A stretch of DNA of 64,000 bases from Streptomyces hygroscopicus subsp. hygroscopicus (GCF_030269125.1 NZ_BSSM01000005.1:310001-374000), one strand, 5' to 3'. Shown: positions 8,249 to 17,546, counted from the stretch's first letter. A program made the numbers and translations. Notes: generated from the letters alone by a model not told the origin.

Positions 8249-9493
8249 ATGGGGGACGGGATGAGGCGTTCGACAGGGAGCGGTCCGGGGAGTGAACCGG
8301 CAGGGGGTGGGCCGGGGGAGCCGGGCGCGCGGAGCGGTGGGGAGTTGGTGCGCGAGGACGCCGGCGCCGCCGGACCCGCGCCCTCGCTCGCGGAGGTCGT
8401 CGGCGCGGCCGGCGGGCTGCCGGAGGACGCGGTGCTGTGGATCGCGGCGGGGCTGGCCGGTGCGCTGACGGTGCTGCACCGGGCCGGGAGGGCGCACGGG
8501 GACGTGCGGGCCGGGAACGTGCTGCTGACGCGGAGCGGGCCCCGGCTGACCGGTAACGCGCCGGAGCGCGGCGGTGGGTCGTCCGCGCCCTCGGCCGACA
8601 TGGTCGCCCTGGGGATGCTGCTGGTCACGGCGTACACCGGCGTCAGCGGCCTGCGGCCCGACGTCGGCAGACTGCCGGTGCGGCTGCGGCAGGTGGTCGC
8701 CGTGTGTCTGGCCGAGGACCCGGAGCAGCGGGCGACGCCGGCTCAACTCCTGTCGCTCATCACGTCGTTGACGCCCGAGCCGCCCGTCTGGACGGTCGAG
8801 GTGGACGAGCCGTTCACCCCCGGGGAGGCTCCCGGCGACACCGTCCCGCCGTCGGACACCCCGGTCGAGGCGCCGCCGCGCGGCCTCTCCGGTGCCCGGC
8901 TCGCCCTCGTGGTCGTGGCCGCGGTCCTCGTCGGCGTGGTCGTCACGGCGCTGCTGCTCCTGGTGCCGGGCCGCGACGGCGGCACCCGTACCGCGGACGC
9001 CCCTGTGACCGGCGAGCCGACCCGGTTCGAGCCGACGCGGGAGGACACACCGCAGCAGCGGACGACCCCGCAGGAGGAGCCGAGCGAGGAGCAGGACCCC
9101 TCCCCGGAACCCGCGACGCCCACCAGCCAGGCACCGCCCCCTCCCACCCCGCAGCGGACCAGGCAGACCGGCGCGATCCACGACTGCGAGGGCAAGCCCC
9201 TGTCCGAGCCCGTCTCGTTCCTGCTGTTCTGCGGGGACGGGAAGGCCATGCTGCACGACCTGGTCTGGACCGACTGGGGCAGCGCCACGGCGACCGCGCA
9301 GGGCATCGTCTCCGAGGTGGTCTGCCAGCCCAGCTGCGCCGAGGGGCGGGAGGTCTCCTCGGCCGCCACGGTCATCGTGTCCGGTCTGGCCGGCGGCCGC
9401 TACACCCTCATGGAGGTCAGGGCGCCGCAGGTGCCGATCGGCCCCGACGCCCACTTCACGCTCGACCGGATCGGCCCGATCTACCGGGGCTGA
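8249..9493 (+). CDS. Membrane-anchored pseudokinase-like protein
   Basis: About 414 aa. Residues roughly 45-170 resemble only the C-lobe of a Hanks-type kinase: HGDVRAGNVLL replaces the catalytic HRDLKPxN loop and CLAEDPEQRATPAQLL matches the end of the kinase fold. There is no glycine-rich loop, no VAIK lysine and no DFG, so phosphotransfer is unlikely. A single membrane helix (LALVVVAAVLVGVVVTALLLL, about residues 212-232) is followed by a Pro/Thr/Glu-rich linker and a C-terminal extracytoplasmic domain with four cysteines. The GGGGGACGGG before ATG 8261 could make that the real start. It converges on the CHAT gene with six bases between stops, which suggests a functional link. Confidence 0.72.
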   Translation: MGDGMRRSTGSGPGSEPAGGGPGEPGARSGGELVREDAGAAGPAPSLAEVVGAAGGLPEDAVLWIAAGLAGALTVLHRAGRAHGDVRAGNVLLTRSGPRLTGNAPERGGGSSAPSADMVALGMLLVTAYTGVSGLRPDVGRLPVRLRQVVAVCLAEDPEQRATPAQLLSLITSLTPEPPVWTVEVDEPFTPGEAPGDTVPPSDTPVEAPPRGLSGARLALVVVAAVLVGVVVTALLLLVPGRDGGTRTADAPVTGEPTRFEPTREDTPQQRTTPQEEPSEEQDPSPEPATPTSQAPPPPTPQRTRQTGAIHDCEGKPLSEPVSFLLFCGDGKAMLHDLVWTDWGSATATAQGIVSEVVCQPSCAEGREVSSAATVIVSGLAGGRYTLMEVRAPQVPIGPDAHFTLDRIGPIYRG

Positions 9494-9499
9494 CCCCGC

Positions 9500-12400
9500 T
9501 CACACCCCCCACGCCGTGAACGCCGCCCAGTGGACGGGCGAGGCGAAGGGGCACGCGTCGGCGTCGCCCCCCGGCCGGGCGTACCGTCCGGCCAACGCCG
9601 CGAGGTGCGGATGGGCCTCGGTGTACCGCGCGAGGCCGTCCCACGTCAGCCGCCGCAGCCAGGTCCGGGCCCGGCGCAGCGCGGCCACGGGCGGTTCGCC
9701 GGGCGTGCCGGGGGCGAGCAGCTCGTACAGACGGGTCATGAGCAGCGCGGTCGCGAGGTCGTTCACCTGCCAGAGGCTGGTGATCACACACGCGGCCCCG
9801 GCCTGGAGGAAGCCGCCCGGCAGCCCGGTGAACTCGTCGGGCGCGTCGATGATCTCGTACCGCCCGGACTGACAGGCGCCCGCCACCACCAGCCGGCAGC
9901 CCGGGAGCCGGTTCCGTACGAGTGTGTCGAGGTCCAGTGGGCCGTCGGCGAGTGCCAGCGAGGCCCCCGCGCCGACGCGTTCCGCGCTCCCGTGGCAGCT
10001 CAGATGCAGGTACGACGCCTCGCCGAGGTGCGCCAGCAGCCACCCGACCGTGGCGTCGGCCCCCACCGCGGACACGGTCTCTCCACCCCGCTCGAACAGC
10101 GCGCGGATCTCGTCGAGTTCACTCCGCGCGCCCGGCAACGAGCCATCGGGGTCCGACACGGCGACCAGCCGCGGCACGGGCGGCACCGGTCGCGCGGCGG
10201 CGGCACGCGAGGCGGCGTACACGCCGGCCGCCGGCGCGAGCGTCAACGTACCCAGGTCGTCGAGCAGTTCACCCTCCGGTCCCACGGGCACGGCCTGCAA
10301 CGGCACATGCCCCAGCAGCCCGGTCGGTACGACGACCACCTCGTGCCCGGGATCCTCCGCCAGCAGCCCGGCGAGGGGCCGCAGCAACGGAGCGAGCCGC
10401 CGCAACCGGTCCACCGCCCGCGGCAGCTCGCGGCGCCGCTTGAGCGCACCGGCCTGCTGGACGACGAAGAGCCCCGCCTCGCGGGCCTCCAGGTCCAGCG
10501 TCAGGAGCTGGACGATCGAGGTACTGGTCACCTCGGGGACGAGAACGGCACGCACGCCGGCCCGCGGGTCCCGCGGAACCACGAGGACGCAGCTGCCCCA
10601 GGGCGAGTTCACCAGGTAGGCGAGCGGCATCCCGCCGGCGGCCCGCACGACATCCGCCACCTCGGTCGTCCGCAGGAACCCCTCGAACCCGGGGATCGCC
10701 CGGATCTCCTCGACCACGGCCCGCACATCCCGCTCGGCAGCGGCCCGGACTCCCGCCGGGACGTCGACGCTTCTGCCGGGGGCGGCGCCCGTTTCCGCCG
10801 AGCCGCCGGGTCCTTGGCGGGGGGCGCCGCCCGCTCCCGGCAGGGCATCGAGCCCTGCGGGGACGGCTCCCGCCCGCGCCGGGCCGGTGCCCGGCCCCGC
10901 CTCGGCGCCGCCGCCCACGTCCTCCACCTCGCCGACCACCACCCGGTACCGCTCCCGTGCCTCGCGGTACCGGCGGGTCAGCAGCGGGTCGACGCGCTCC
11001 AGTGCCTCCAGATCCACCGTGTCCCGCCCGGTCAGCACCGACAACTCGCGGGCGAGCCCCCGTTCGATCGCCTCGACCGCGCGTTCCGGGCGCCCCGCGC
11101 GGGCCAGCAGGAAGGCGGCCTGGCGGGCGGTACCGCGGGTGGCCAGGAGCACGCCGCGGCGGGCGGCGGCGGTGACCTGGGCGTCGTAGAGCGCGTGGAC
11201 GGCGGTCAGCATGTCCGCCGCCACGTCGGCCGCGCCGTCCCAGTCCCCGGCGTCGGCGAGTGCGCCGACCGTCTCCCGGGCGATGGACAGGTGCAGGGGC
11301 GGAGAGACGCGCGGCGGTACGGCGGTCAGCGCCGCGCGCCGCAGCCGTACGCCCTCGGCGCCCCCCGGACCGTCGAGCAGATCGGCGGCGCGGGCCAGGA
11401 GCCAGAGGGCGCGGCTGGTGTCGAGGAGCCCCGGACGCGCGGCGTCGAGGGCGACGACGGCGTTCGCCGCGGCACGGGCGCCCACCGGGTCGAAGGTGTC
11501 GTGCTCGGAGCGCAGCAGCAGGTCGGCCAGGTTGCACTGGAGCTGCGCCCACAGGACCGGGTCGTCGTCCGGACGCAGTCGGCCGAGGGCGTCCCGGTAG
11601 CACCGCTCGGCCTGCCGCAGGTCGTCCGGTCCGCCGCGCCGGAACAGGAGGAACCCGAGGTTGATCAGGGAGAAGGACCAGTCGACGCGGTTGCGCCGGG
11701 GGGAGCGCTCGTCCAGTCCGGCCCGGACGTGTGCGATGCCGAGGGCGAGGTCGTCGGGTCCGCCGCCCGGACGTTGGCCGAGCACCAGCCCGTAGTCGGT
11801 CTGCACCCGGGCCCATAACTCCCGGTGGGTGCGGCGGTCCACCGCGGCGGCGGCGCGGGCGAGCAGGTCGCGGGCCGCTTCCCAGCGCTCGACGCGGTCG
11901 CCGTCGCCGCGCACGTGGTGAACGGAGGCCAGGTTGGCCGCGACCTCGGCCCACTGGAGGGAGCCCTCCGGCAGCCGGTCCAGGGCGAGTCGGAGCACGC
12001 GCACCGCTTCGGCGGGATCGGCCGGGTGCGCCGTGTGCAGGGTGCCGGCCAGCAACGCGCCGAGCCGGGCGGCGAGTTCCGTCTCCATGTCCGTCTCGCC
12101 GACCTGCCCGGCGAGTTCGAGCGCTTCCCGTGCGAGCGGGACGGTCTCCGGGTCCCGCGCGCCCCGTACCCGGTCGTACATCGTGTGCAGCCGGGCCCGC
12201 AGCCCCTCCCCGAAGCCGGCCAGCGAACCGGCGTACCGCTCGATGGCCGTGTCCACGGGCACGCGCCCGCCGCACAGATCCTCCAGCAACCGCTGCCGCA
12301 GCCGCAGCGGCGCCTCCAGCGGGGTGCCGGCCACCTCGCGCAGCTCCTCGGCCGCCGCGTCCCGCACCAGGGTGCCCTCGGTGAGCCGGGGATGCGCCCG

Positions 12401-12982
12401 GACCAGCTCGGCGAGCCGGTCCGGCATGGTCACGGTGACGGCGTACAGCAGCTTCCCGACACCGGCGTCCGCCAGTTCGACGGCCACGTTCTCCAGGAAG
12501 ACCCGGTAGTTGCCCACCGTGGGCGCCCCGTACGACGTCAACTGCGCGCACGCCGCCTCGGGATCGGCCAGGTCCCTCTCCACGTCACGGCTCAGCGCGA
12601 ACGGCAGCAGGCGGCGCGGCAGTGCTACCACGTTCCCGCCGAACCGCCCGCTGGTGAAGGCCCCGGCGAGCCGTGCCTCCTCCACGAGGGCGGCCGCGCT
12701 CGCCGTGGCATCCCGCCGAAGCTCCGCGACGGAGGTGGCGAACAGCGACGGCACGACTGCCCCGGCCCGCAGCACCAGCACCGGCGCCTCGATGTGCTCC
12801 CGCGTCCCGCAGTCGGGGCAGTCCACCCAGCACAGCCCGTCCCGGTACCCGTCCGGCCCGCCGGGACTCTCCAGGACGTCGCCCCGCTCACGGCTGTCCA
12901 CGACACGCCACACCGGCGCCCGGCACTCCCGTTCGCACCGCTCGCAGCGCCACGCGTACGGCGCCCTCGTGGAGACGGCCAC
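9500..12982 (-). CDS. CHAT-domain (caspase-like) protease with N-terminal zinc-binding region and TPR-like repeats
   Basis: This 1160-aa protein begins with a CpXC-like zinc region (Cys pairs at 13/16 and 55/58). A long alpha-helical middle with TPR-like repeats follows (about residues 250-700). It ends in a CHAT domain with the catalytic His in YLHLSCHG (about residue 995) and Cys in VVAGACQSG (about residue 1036). CHAT proteases are caspase-clan effectors that cleave partner proteins in programmed-death and defence systems. The GTG at 12982 lies seven bases after the stop of the 154-aa gene, so the two are probably translationally coupled. The layout recalls published CHAT/TPR (CATRA-type) conflict systems; membership is inferred, not searched. 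Confidence 0.82.
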   Translation of the reverse strand: MAVSTRAPYAWRCERCERECRAPVWRVVDSRERGDVLESPGGPDGYRDGLCWVDCPDCGTREHIEAPVLVLRAGAVVPSLFATSVAELRRDATASAAALVEEARLAGAFTSGRFGGNVVALPRRLLPFALSRDVERDLADPEAACAQLTSYGAPTVGNYRVFLENVAVELADAGVGKLLYAVTVTMPDRLAELVRAHPRLTEGTLVRDAAAEELREVAGTPLEAPLRLRQRLLEDLCGGRVPVDTAIERYAGSLAGFGEGLRARLHTMYDRVRGARDPETVPLAREALELAGQVGETDMETELAARLGALLAGTLHTAHPADPAEAVRVLRLALDRLPEGSLQWAEVAANLASVHHVRGDGDRVERWEAARDLLARAAAAVDRRTHRELWARVQTDYGLVLGQRPGGGPDDLALGIAHVRAGLDERSPRRNRVDWSFSLINLGFLLFRRGGPDDLRQAERCYRDALGRLRPDDDPVLWAQLQCNLADLLLRSEHDTFDPVGARAAANAVVALDAARPGLLDTSRALWLLARAADLLDGPGGAEGVRLRRAALTAVPPRVSPPLHLSIARETVGALADAGDWDGAADVAADMLTAVHALYDAQVTAAARRGVLLATRGTARQAAFLLARAGRPERAVEAIERGLARELSVLTGRDTVDLEALERVDPLLTRRYREARERYRVVVGEVEDVGGGAEAGPGTGPARAGAVPAGLDALPGAGGAPRQGPGGSAETGAAPGRSVDVPAGVRAAAERDVRAVVEEIRAIPGFEGFLRTTEVADVVRAAGGMPLAYLVNSPWGSCVLVVPRDPRAGVRAVLVPEVTSTSIVQLLTLDLEAREAGLFVVQQAGALKRRRELPRAVDRLRRLAPLLRPLAGLLAEDPGHEVVVVPTGLLGHVPLQAVPVGPEGELLDDLGTLTLAPAAGVYAASRAAAARPVPPVPRLVAVSDPDGSLPGARSELDEIRALFERGGETVSAVGADATVGWLLAHLGEASYLHLSCHGSAERVGAGASLALADGPLDLDTLVRNRLPGCRLVVAGACQSGRYEIIDAPDEFTGLPGGFLQAGAACVITSLWQVNDLATALLMTRLYELLAPGTPGEPPVAALRRARTWLRRLTWDGLARYTEAHPHLAALAGRYARPGGDADACPFASPVHWAAFTAWGV

Positions 12983-12989
12983 CGCCGGC

Positions 12990-13454
12990 CTACTTGCCGT
13001 CGGTGAGATGGGACAGCAGCGCCGTCAGCAGCCGCCCGAGCGCCGCGTCCTTCAGCGCCCGCTTGTGCACGGTCACGCTCCACCGCCCCCGCGGGTCCCG
13101 CTCGACCACCACCTCGGTCTGCAACAGCGTGACGGCCAGCACCCCCACGGAGACGGACACGGGATCGAACCGCTCCATCGGCGACCGCGCGTACTCCACG
13201 GCCTCCCCGACGACACCGTCCCCTCGCAGCGCGGCGTACTCCAGCGCCGCCCGCGCGACCTCACCGGCACCCCCGTCGGCGCCGGGCGTGACCCCGGCCG
13301 CCTTCAGGGCGTCCGCCAACTCGCCGTCGAGCGGGCCCAGTTCCCTGGCCGAGGACAGCAGCCCCCGGTCCTCCATCAGCACCGTCAGCGCCCGCGCGGC
13401 CTCCGCGTCGGAGAGCGCACGAATCTCCCGTACCAACTCGTCTCGCTGCGACAT
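12990..13454 (-). CDS. Small partner protein of the CHAT protease
   Basis: A 154-aa protein with a helical N-terminal half (LVREIRALSDAEAARALTVL) and a C-terminal part with a beta-hairpin (TEVVVERDPRGRWSVTVHK) followed by a helix. No enzymatic motif is visible and I do not recognise a named family with confidence; it may be one of the small proteins that accompany CHAT systems. The start ATG 13454 is the first one giving credible protein; the upstream part of the open frame is low complexity. The 7-bp gap to the CHAT gene indicates a two-gene operon, and it may be a sensor, an inhibitor or the protease substrate. Confidence 0.65.
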   Translation of the reverse strand: MSQRDELVREIRALSDAEAARALTVLMEDRGLLSSARELGPLDGELADALKAAGVTPGADGGAGEVARAALEYAALRGDGVVGEAVEYARSPMERFDPVSVSVGVLAVTLLQTEVVVERDPRGRWSVTVHKRALKDAALGRLLTALLSHLTDGK

Positions 13455-13607
13455 GACCCAAGTCTGCCCGTCCACGGTGCGGCGCGGGGCCGGGTACGGA
13501 CGACTCGCCACCCGGGACGCCGGAGTGTCCGGTTCCCGTACGGCGCGGGCCCGTCGTCGGCCCCGTTCCGCCGGGCCGGTGACTCCGCGGCGGACGCGAC
13601 GACACGG

Positions 13608-13641
13608 ACGGCCGGTACGAGCGGGGGCTCGTACCGGCCGT
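13608..13641. terminator. Strong hairpin downstream of the first DEAD-box gene
   Basis: A perfect 15-bp inverted repeat (ACGGCCGGTACGAGC and its complement) with a GGGG loop lies 24 bp after the stop of the helicase gene on the minus strand. It separates the cold-shock cassette from the CHAT operon. Confidence 0.75.
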
Positions 13642-13665
13642 GAGAAGCCTGTCCCCGTGTCCGGG

Positions 13666-15249
13666 CTACGGGTTGTTCCTCCGGGGGGCCCGGCGGACCT
13701 GGGCGCCCGCCCGGCCGCTCCCGCCGCGGACGGCGGCACCCTGGCCGCCACCGCCGCCGGCACCGCGGCCCGCGGCGGCACCCTGACCGCTCGCCCCGCC
13801 GCGGCCGGCGCTCTGCCCGGCCGCGCCACCGCGCCCGCCCCGGCCCCTGCGGCGCCGGCCGGTGGACCCCTCGCCGGACCCGCGTCGTTCCTCGGCCGGG
13901 GCCGCGAGGACGACCGGCGTGCCGGAGGGCGTCCTCGCGCCGGTGATGCGCTGGAACTCCTCCTCGCCGGGGCGCACCCGTGCGGTGAGCGGGGTGATGG
14001 CGGCGTCGGCCATCAGCCGGTCCATCGCGCGCCGCTGGTGCGGCAGCACGAGGGTGACGACGGTGCCGGACTCGCCCGCGCGCGCGGTGCGGCCGCCGCG
14101 GTGCAGGTAGTCCTTGTGGTCGGCGGGCGGGTCGACGTTCACGACGAGGTCGAGGCCCTCGACGTGGATGCCGCGCGCGGCGACGTTGGTCGCCACCAGG
14201 GCCGTGACGTGCCCGTTCTTGAACTGTGCCAGCGTCCGGTCGCGCTGCGGCTGGGTCTTGCCGCCGTGCAGGGCCGCGGCGCGCACCCCGACGGACAGCA
14301 GGTGCTTGGCCAGCCGGTCCACCGCGTGCTTGGTGTCCAGGAACATGATCACCCGCCCGTCGCGGGCGGCGATCTCGGTGGCGGCGGTGTGCTTCTCCGT
14401 GTCCCGCACGTGCAGCAGGTGGTGCTCCATCGTGGTGACCGCCCCGGCCGACGGGTCGACCGAGTGCACGACGGGGTCGTGCAGGTAACGCCGGACCAGG
14501 AGGTCGATGTTGCGGTCCAGGGTGGCCGAGAACAGCATCCGCTGCCCGCGGGCCGGGACCTGGTCGAGCAGCGCGGTCACCTGCGGCATGAAGCCCATGT
14601 CGGCCATCTGGTCGGCCTCGTCCAGGACCGTGACGGCGACATGGTCGAGACGGCAGGCGCCGCGGTCGATCAGGTCCTTGAGCCGGCCGGGCGTCGCGAC
14701 GACGACCTCGGCGCCGGCGCGCAGGGCGCTCGTCTGGCGGCCGATCGACACGCCGCCCACGACGGTGGCGAAGCGCACGTGCAGGGCGCGGGCGTACGGC
14801 GCGAGCGAGTCGGTGACCTGCTGGGCCAGCTCCCGGGTCGGTACGAGGACCAGCGCGAGCGGCTGCTTGGGCTGGGCCCGCTGGCCCTCCAGCCGGGCCA
14901 GCACCGGCAGGCCGAAGGCGAGCGTCTTGCCCGAGCCGGTGCGGCCCCGGCCCAGGACGTCCCGGCCCGCGAGCGTGTTCGGCAGGGTGGCCGCCTGGAT
15001 GGGGAAGGGCACGGTCATGCCCTCGTTGACGAGCGCGGTCGACAGCCGCTCGGGCATGTCGAGCTCGGCGAACGACTCGACCGCGGGCAGCGGCTCGGTG
15101 ACGGTGGCCGGCAGGGCGAACTCCTGCCGGCGCTCGGCGGGCCGGGCGCCCTGGCCGGTCTTGCGGCCGGCTCCCGGACGGGAACGCGGGTACCTCCGGG
15201 CGGCGCGGGGATCAGTGGAAGCGGACCCGGTACGACGGGTGCGGTTCAT
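13666..15249 (-). CDS. DEAD-box ATP-dependent RNA helicase (copy 1)
   Basis: A 527-aa superfamily 2 helicase with all core motifs: Q-motif (FPIQAATLP), motif I GRTGSGKT, Ia PTRELAQQ, Ib TPGR, II DEAD (VLDEADQM), III SAT, IV-V (ATNVAARGIHV) and VI HRGGRTARAG. The C-terminus is Gly/Arg-rich, as in cold-shock helicases that unwind structured RNA or help ribosome assembly. ATG 15249 follows GAGGAGGG. It lies 239 bp downstream of a cold-shock protein gene on the same strand and is clearly paralogous to the helicase at 32361-33848, including the MNRTR start and the spacing to Csp. Confidence 0.95.
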   Translation of the reverse strand: MNRTRRTGSASTDPRAARRYPRSRPGAGRKTGQGARPAERRQEFALPATVTEPLPAVESFAELDMPERLSTALVNEGMTVPFPIQAATLPNTLAGRDVLGRGRTGSGKTLAFGLPVLARLEGQRAQPKQPLALVLVPTRELAQQVTDSLAPYARALHVRFATVVGGVSIGRQTSALRAGAEVVVATPGRLKDLIDRGACRLDHVAVTVLDEADQMADMGFMPQVTALLDQVPARGQRMLFSATLDRNIDLLVRRYLHDPVVHSVDPSAGAVTTMEHHLLHVRDTEKHTAATEIAARDGRVIMFLDTKHAVDRLAKHLLSVGVRAAALHGGKTQPQRDRTLAQFKNGHVTALVATNVAARGIHVEGLDLVVNVDPPADHKDYLHRGGRTARAGESGTVVTLVLPHQRRAMDRLMADAAITPLTARVRPGEEEFQRITGARTPSGTPVVLAAPAEERRGSGEGSTGRRRRGRGGRGGAAGQSAGRGGASGQGAAAGRGAGGGGGQGAAVRGGSGRAGAQVRRAPRRNNP

Positions 15250-15408
15250 GGGGGGAACCCTCCTCGATGCGGCGTATCGAGGAATTCCGTCCGGCGGTGC
15301 CCACCGCGTGAGGATTCGCAAGAATGAGCCGAATAAATGGTGAAGAGTCGGGTCCCTCTCGGCGCTGGAGCGGTCCAGGGAAATATGGGGACCCGGAAAA
15401 AGCAATGA

Positions 15409-15443
15409 GCTGGGACCCGCACCCCGAGAGCGCGGGTCCCAGC
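15409..15443 (-). terminator. Hairpin between csp copy 1 and its helicase
   Basis: GCTGGGACCCGC at 15409-15420 pairs perfectly with its complement at 15432-15443 over an 11-nt loop, 46 bp after the Csp stop on the minus strand. The same arrangement occurs after the second csp gene, so it probably lets most transcripts stop after csp with some read-through into the helicase. Confidence 0.8.
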
Positions 15444-15488
15444 CTCATGATGCGCGAACCACGTGGTTCGCGACGATGCGCGTCAGCG

Positions 15489-15692
15489 TCAGGCGGGAAG
15501 GATGTTCTCGGCCTGCGGGCCCTTCTGGCCCTGCGTGACGTCGAAGGTGACCTTCTGGCCTTCCTGAAGCTCACGGAAGCCGGAGGTGGCGATGTTCGAG
15601 TAGTGGGCGAAGACGTCAGCGCCGCCGCCGTCCTGCTCGATGAAGCCGAAACCCTTTTCCGAGTTGAACCACTTCACGGTGCCAGTTGCCAT
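15489..15692 (-). CDS. Cold-shock protein, CspA family (copy 1)
   Basis: A 67-aa single cold-shock domain with RNP1 (KGFGFIEQ) and RNP2 (VFAHYSNI), the standard length for Streptomyces Csp proteins. These bind single-stranded RNA and act as RNA chaperones at low temperature or during growth changes. The start at 15692 follows AAGGGAGA. A long 5' leader (about 120-150 nt) with a motif shared with the second csp gene precedes it. It is nearly identical to the protein at 34057-34260. Confidence 0.96.
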   Translation of the reverse strand: MATGTVKWFNSEKGFGFIEQDGGGADVFAHYSNIATSGFRELQEGQKVTFDVTQGQKGPQAENILPA

Positions 15693-15790
15693 GTGAATCT
15701 CCCTTGGGGGGCAGTGCCGGACTCCGCGCTCCGCGAAGTCGAGTCGCCGCTGTGATCACCCCTCCGGAAAGATCCGGAAAGCTCTGCAAA

Positions 15791-15840
15791 GAAAAAATTC
15801 TCTGGCAACCAAAACTGCAACGCCTATCACGCTAACACAT
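15791..15840 (-). promoter_or_regulatory. Promoter and cold-box-like leader motif of csp copy 1
   Basis: Read on the minus strand, a -10-like TAGCGT is followed seven bases later by GTTGCAG, then GGTTGCCAGA and a T-run. The same order (TACTGT, GTTGCAG, GGTGCCAGA, T-run) precedes csp copy 2 at 34334-34380, while the rest of the leaders has diverged. The motif would therefore lie at the very 5' end of both mRNAs, as the cold box does in enterobacterial cspA. The transcription start is inferred. Confidence 0.55.
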
Positions 15841-15922
15841 GTCGGTTGGCCGTGCCCATGCGCTTTTCCGGCCGTCCGGCCAATTCTCATCCGTGGCGCC
15901 CGGTAATTCTGCACCGGCGGAA

Positions 15923-16261
15923 CTAGGTATTCGCGTCACGCCCGTCCAGCTCCCGGCGCATCTCCCGGTTCAGCCGCAGGGCGTCCTCGAGCTGGTCCTC
16001 CAGGGCGACGATGCGGCACGCGGCCTCGACCGGAGTGCCCTGGTCGACCAGCTCGCGGGCGCGGGCGGCGATGCGCAGCTGGCGGCGGGAGTACCGGCGG
16101 TGGCCGCCCTCCGAACGCAGGGGCGTGATCAGGCCGGTCCCGCCCACGGCCCGGAGGAAGGCGGGGGTGATACCGAGGGCGGCGGCGGCCCGCCCCATCG
16201 TGTAGGCGGGGTAATCGTCGTCGTCGAGGTTGCCGGCGCCAGGGGCGTTCTCAGCGGGCAT
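15923..16261 (-). CDS. Short MerR-like DNA-binding protein (copy 1)
   Basis: A 112-aa protein with an acidic start, then a MerR-type winged helix (YTMGRAAAALGITPAFLRAV, LRSEGGHRRYSRRQLRI) and a short coiled helix (VALEDQLEDALRLNREM). It lacks an effector domain. It is strongly similar to the protein at 30053-30397, and each lies in a cluster with a DEAD helicase and a Csp, so it may control the cold-shock cassette. ATG 16261 follows GAAGGTG. It lies upstream of csp copy 1 on the same strand with 230 bp between. Confidence 0.85.
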   Translation of the reverse strand: MPAENAPGAGNLDDDDYPAYTMGRAAAALGITPAFLRAVGGTGLITPLRSEGGHRRYSRRQLRIAARARELVDQGTPVEAACRIVALEDQLEDALRLNREMRRELDGRDANT

Positions 16262-16720
16262 GACACCTTCGTTCCGGGGACTACGGCGAGGAGTCCGGCG
16301 CCCGCGTCCGCGGATCCGGCGCCGTCCGCCTCGTGTGACCACATTAATGCCGCCGGACGCGGAGATGTGTCCCGGCCGTGACAGATTGCCGAGCACGGCG
16401 CGCGAAGAAGCGGTGGCGGCCCCGACCACGGAGCGGACCCGGTCCGATGACCCTCGTCACCTCGGCGTCTTCCCCCCGTCGCCGTGGTGTCGTCGAGAGG
16501 TTTCCGTCCCGGGGCCGGCCCGACCGGCCCGGGGCCGCCGCCCGCCTCCTCGGCGCCCGGCCCACGCCCCGGGCCGCGCGGACGTCGCCGAACGGGTGGA
16601 GGGGAACCTCGCGGCGGTGGTGCCGGCGGCGTCGGCGGGAAGGGGTGAGCCGGGGGCCGGCCGGTATCGAGGAGGCTGCCGTGGACCTCGGCGTCCCCGT
16701 CGCGCGCGAGGACCTCCGCC
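16262..16720. other. Spacer of about 460 bp between the MerR-like and glycosylase genes
   Basis: This holds the divergent promoter regions for the genes starting at 16261 and 16721. Frames crossing it lack credible starts or protein-like composition. No strong hairpin or operator stood out. Confidence 0.4.
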
Positions 16721-17509
16721 ATGCCTGAGCTGCCGGACGTCGAGGGATTCCGCCGGGTCCTCGCGTCCTGCGCGAAGGGGCGGGTGGTACGCCGCGTCGA
16801 CGTGCGCGACACGGGCGTCCTGCACGGTGTCGGCACGCGCGGACTGCGCGACGCGCTGGAGGGGCGGCGGTTCGCCGAGCCGGAGCGGCACGGCAAGTGG
16901 CTGCTGGCCCGCACCGACGGCCCCACCGTCCTGCTGCACTTCGGCATGACCGGCCTCCTGCTCCCCGCCGGTCCCGGCGACGCGGTCGAGGCCCATGACC
17001 GCGTCCTGTTCACCCTGGACGACGGCCGTCAGCTGCGCTACCGCGACCAGCGCAAACTCCGCGGCCTGTGGCTGGCGCACGACGACCTCGACGTCGACCG
17101 GCTGCTCGCGCGCCTGGGTCCCGACGCGCTGACCGTCACCCGCGACGACTTCGAGACCGCCCTCCGCGCCCGCCGTGGCGCCCTCAAGACCACCCTCACC
17201 GACCAGTCCGTCCTCGCCGGCCTCGGCAACCTGCTCGCCGACGAGATCCTGTGGCGCGCCGGACTGCGCCCCGACCGCCGGGCCCGCGACCTCACCCCGG
17301 CCGAACTGCGCCGCCTCCACGTCCAGTTGGGCCGCACCCTCCGCCCCGCCGTCACCGCGGGCCGCGTCCCGCCCCGCCCCTCCTGGCTCACCGGCCACCG
17401 CGACGACCCCGACCCGGCGTGCCCCCGCTGCGGCACGCACCTACGCCGGACGCGCATGGGGGGCCGGGGGACGGTGTGGTGCCCGCGGTGCCAGCCGGAC
17501 GACGACTGA
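16721..17509 (+). CDS. Fpg/Nei family DNA glycosylase
   Basis: A 262-aa base-excision repair enzyme. It starts MPELPDVE, giving the catalytic Pro2/Glu3 pair, has the conserved Lys in ERHGKWLL, the H2TH region (GLGNLLADEILWRAGL) and a C-terminal zinc finger (CPRCGTHLRR ... WCPRC). These enzymes remove oxidised bases and cut the abasic strand by beta/delta elimination. The start PELPDVEGFR rather than PELPEVE suggests one of the extra actinobacterial Fpg/Nei paralogues rather than the main MutM. Confidence 0.92.
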   Translation: MPELPDVEGFRRVLASCAKGRVVRRVDVRDTGVLHGVGTRGLRDALEGRRFAEPERHGKWLLARTDGPTVLLHFGMTGLLLPAGPGDAVEAHDRVLFTLDDGRQLRYRDQRKLRGLWLAHDDLDVDRLLARLGPDALTVTRDDFETALRARRGALKTTLTDQSVLAGLGNLLADEILWRAGLRPDRRARDLTPAELRRLHVQLGRTLRPAVTAGRVPPRPSWLTGHRDDPDPACPRCGTHLRRTRMGGRGTVWCPRCQPDDD

Positions 17510-17546
17510 CCCGCGCCGCCACGTCCCCGGCCCAGAACACCCTGCC

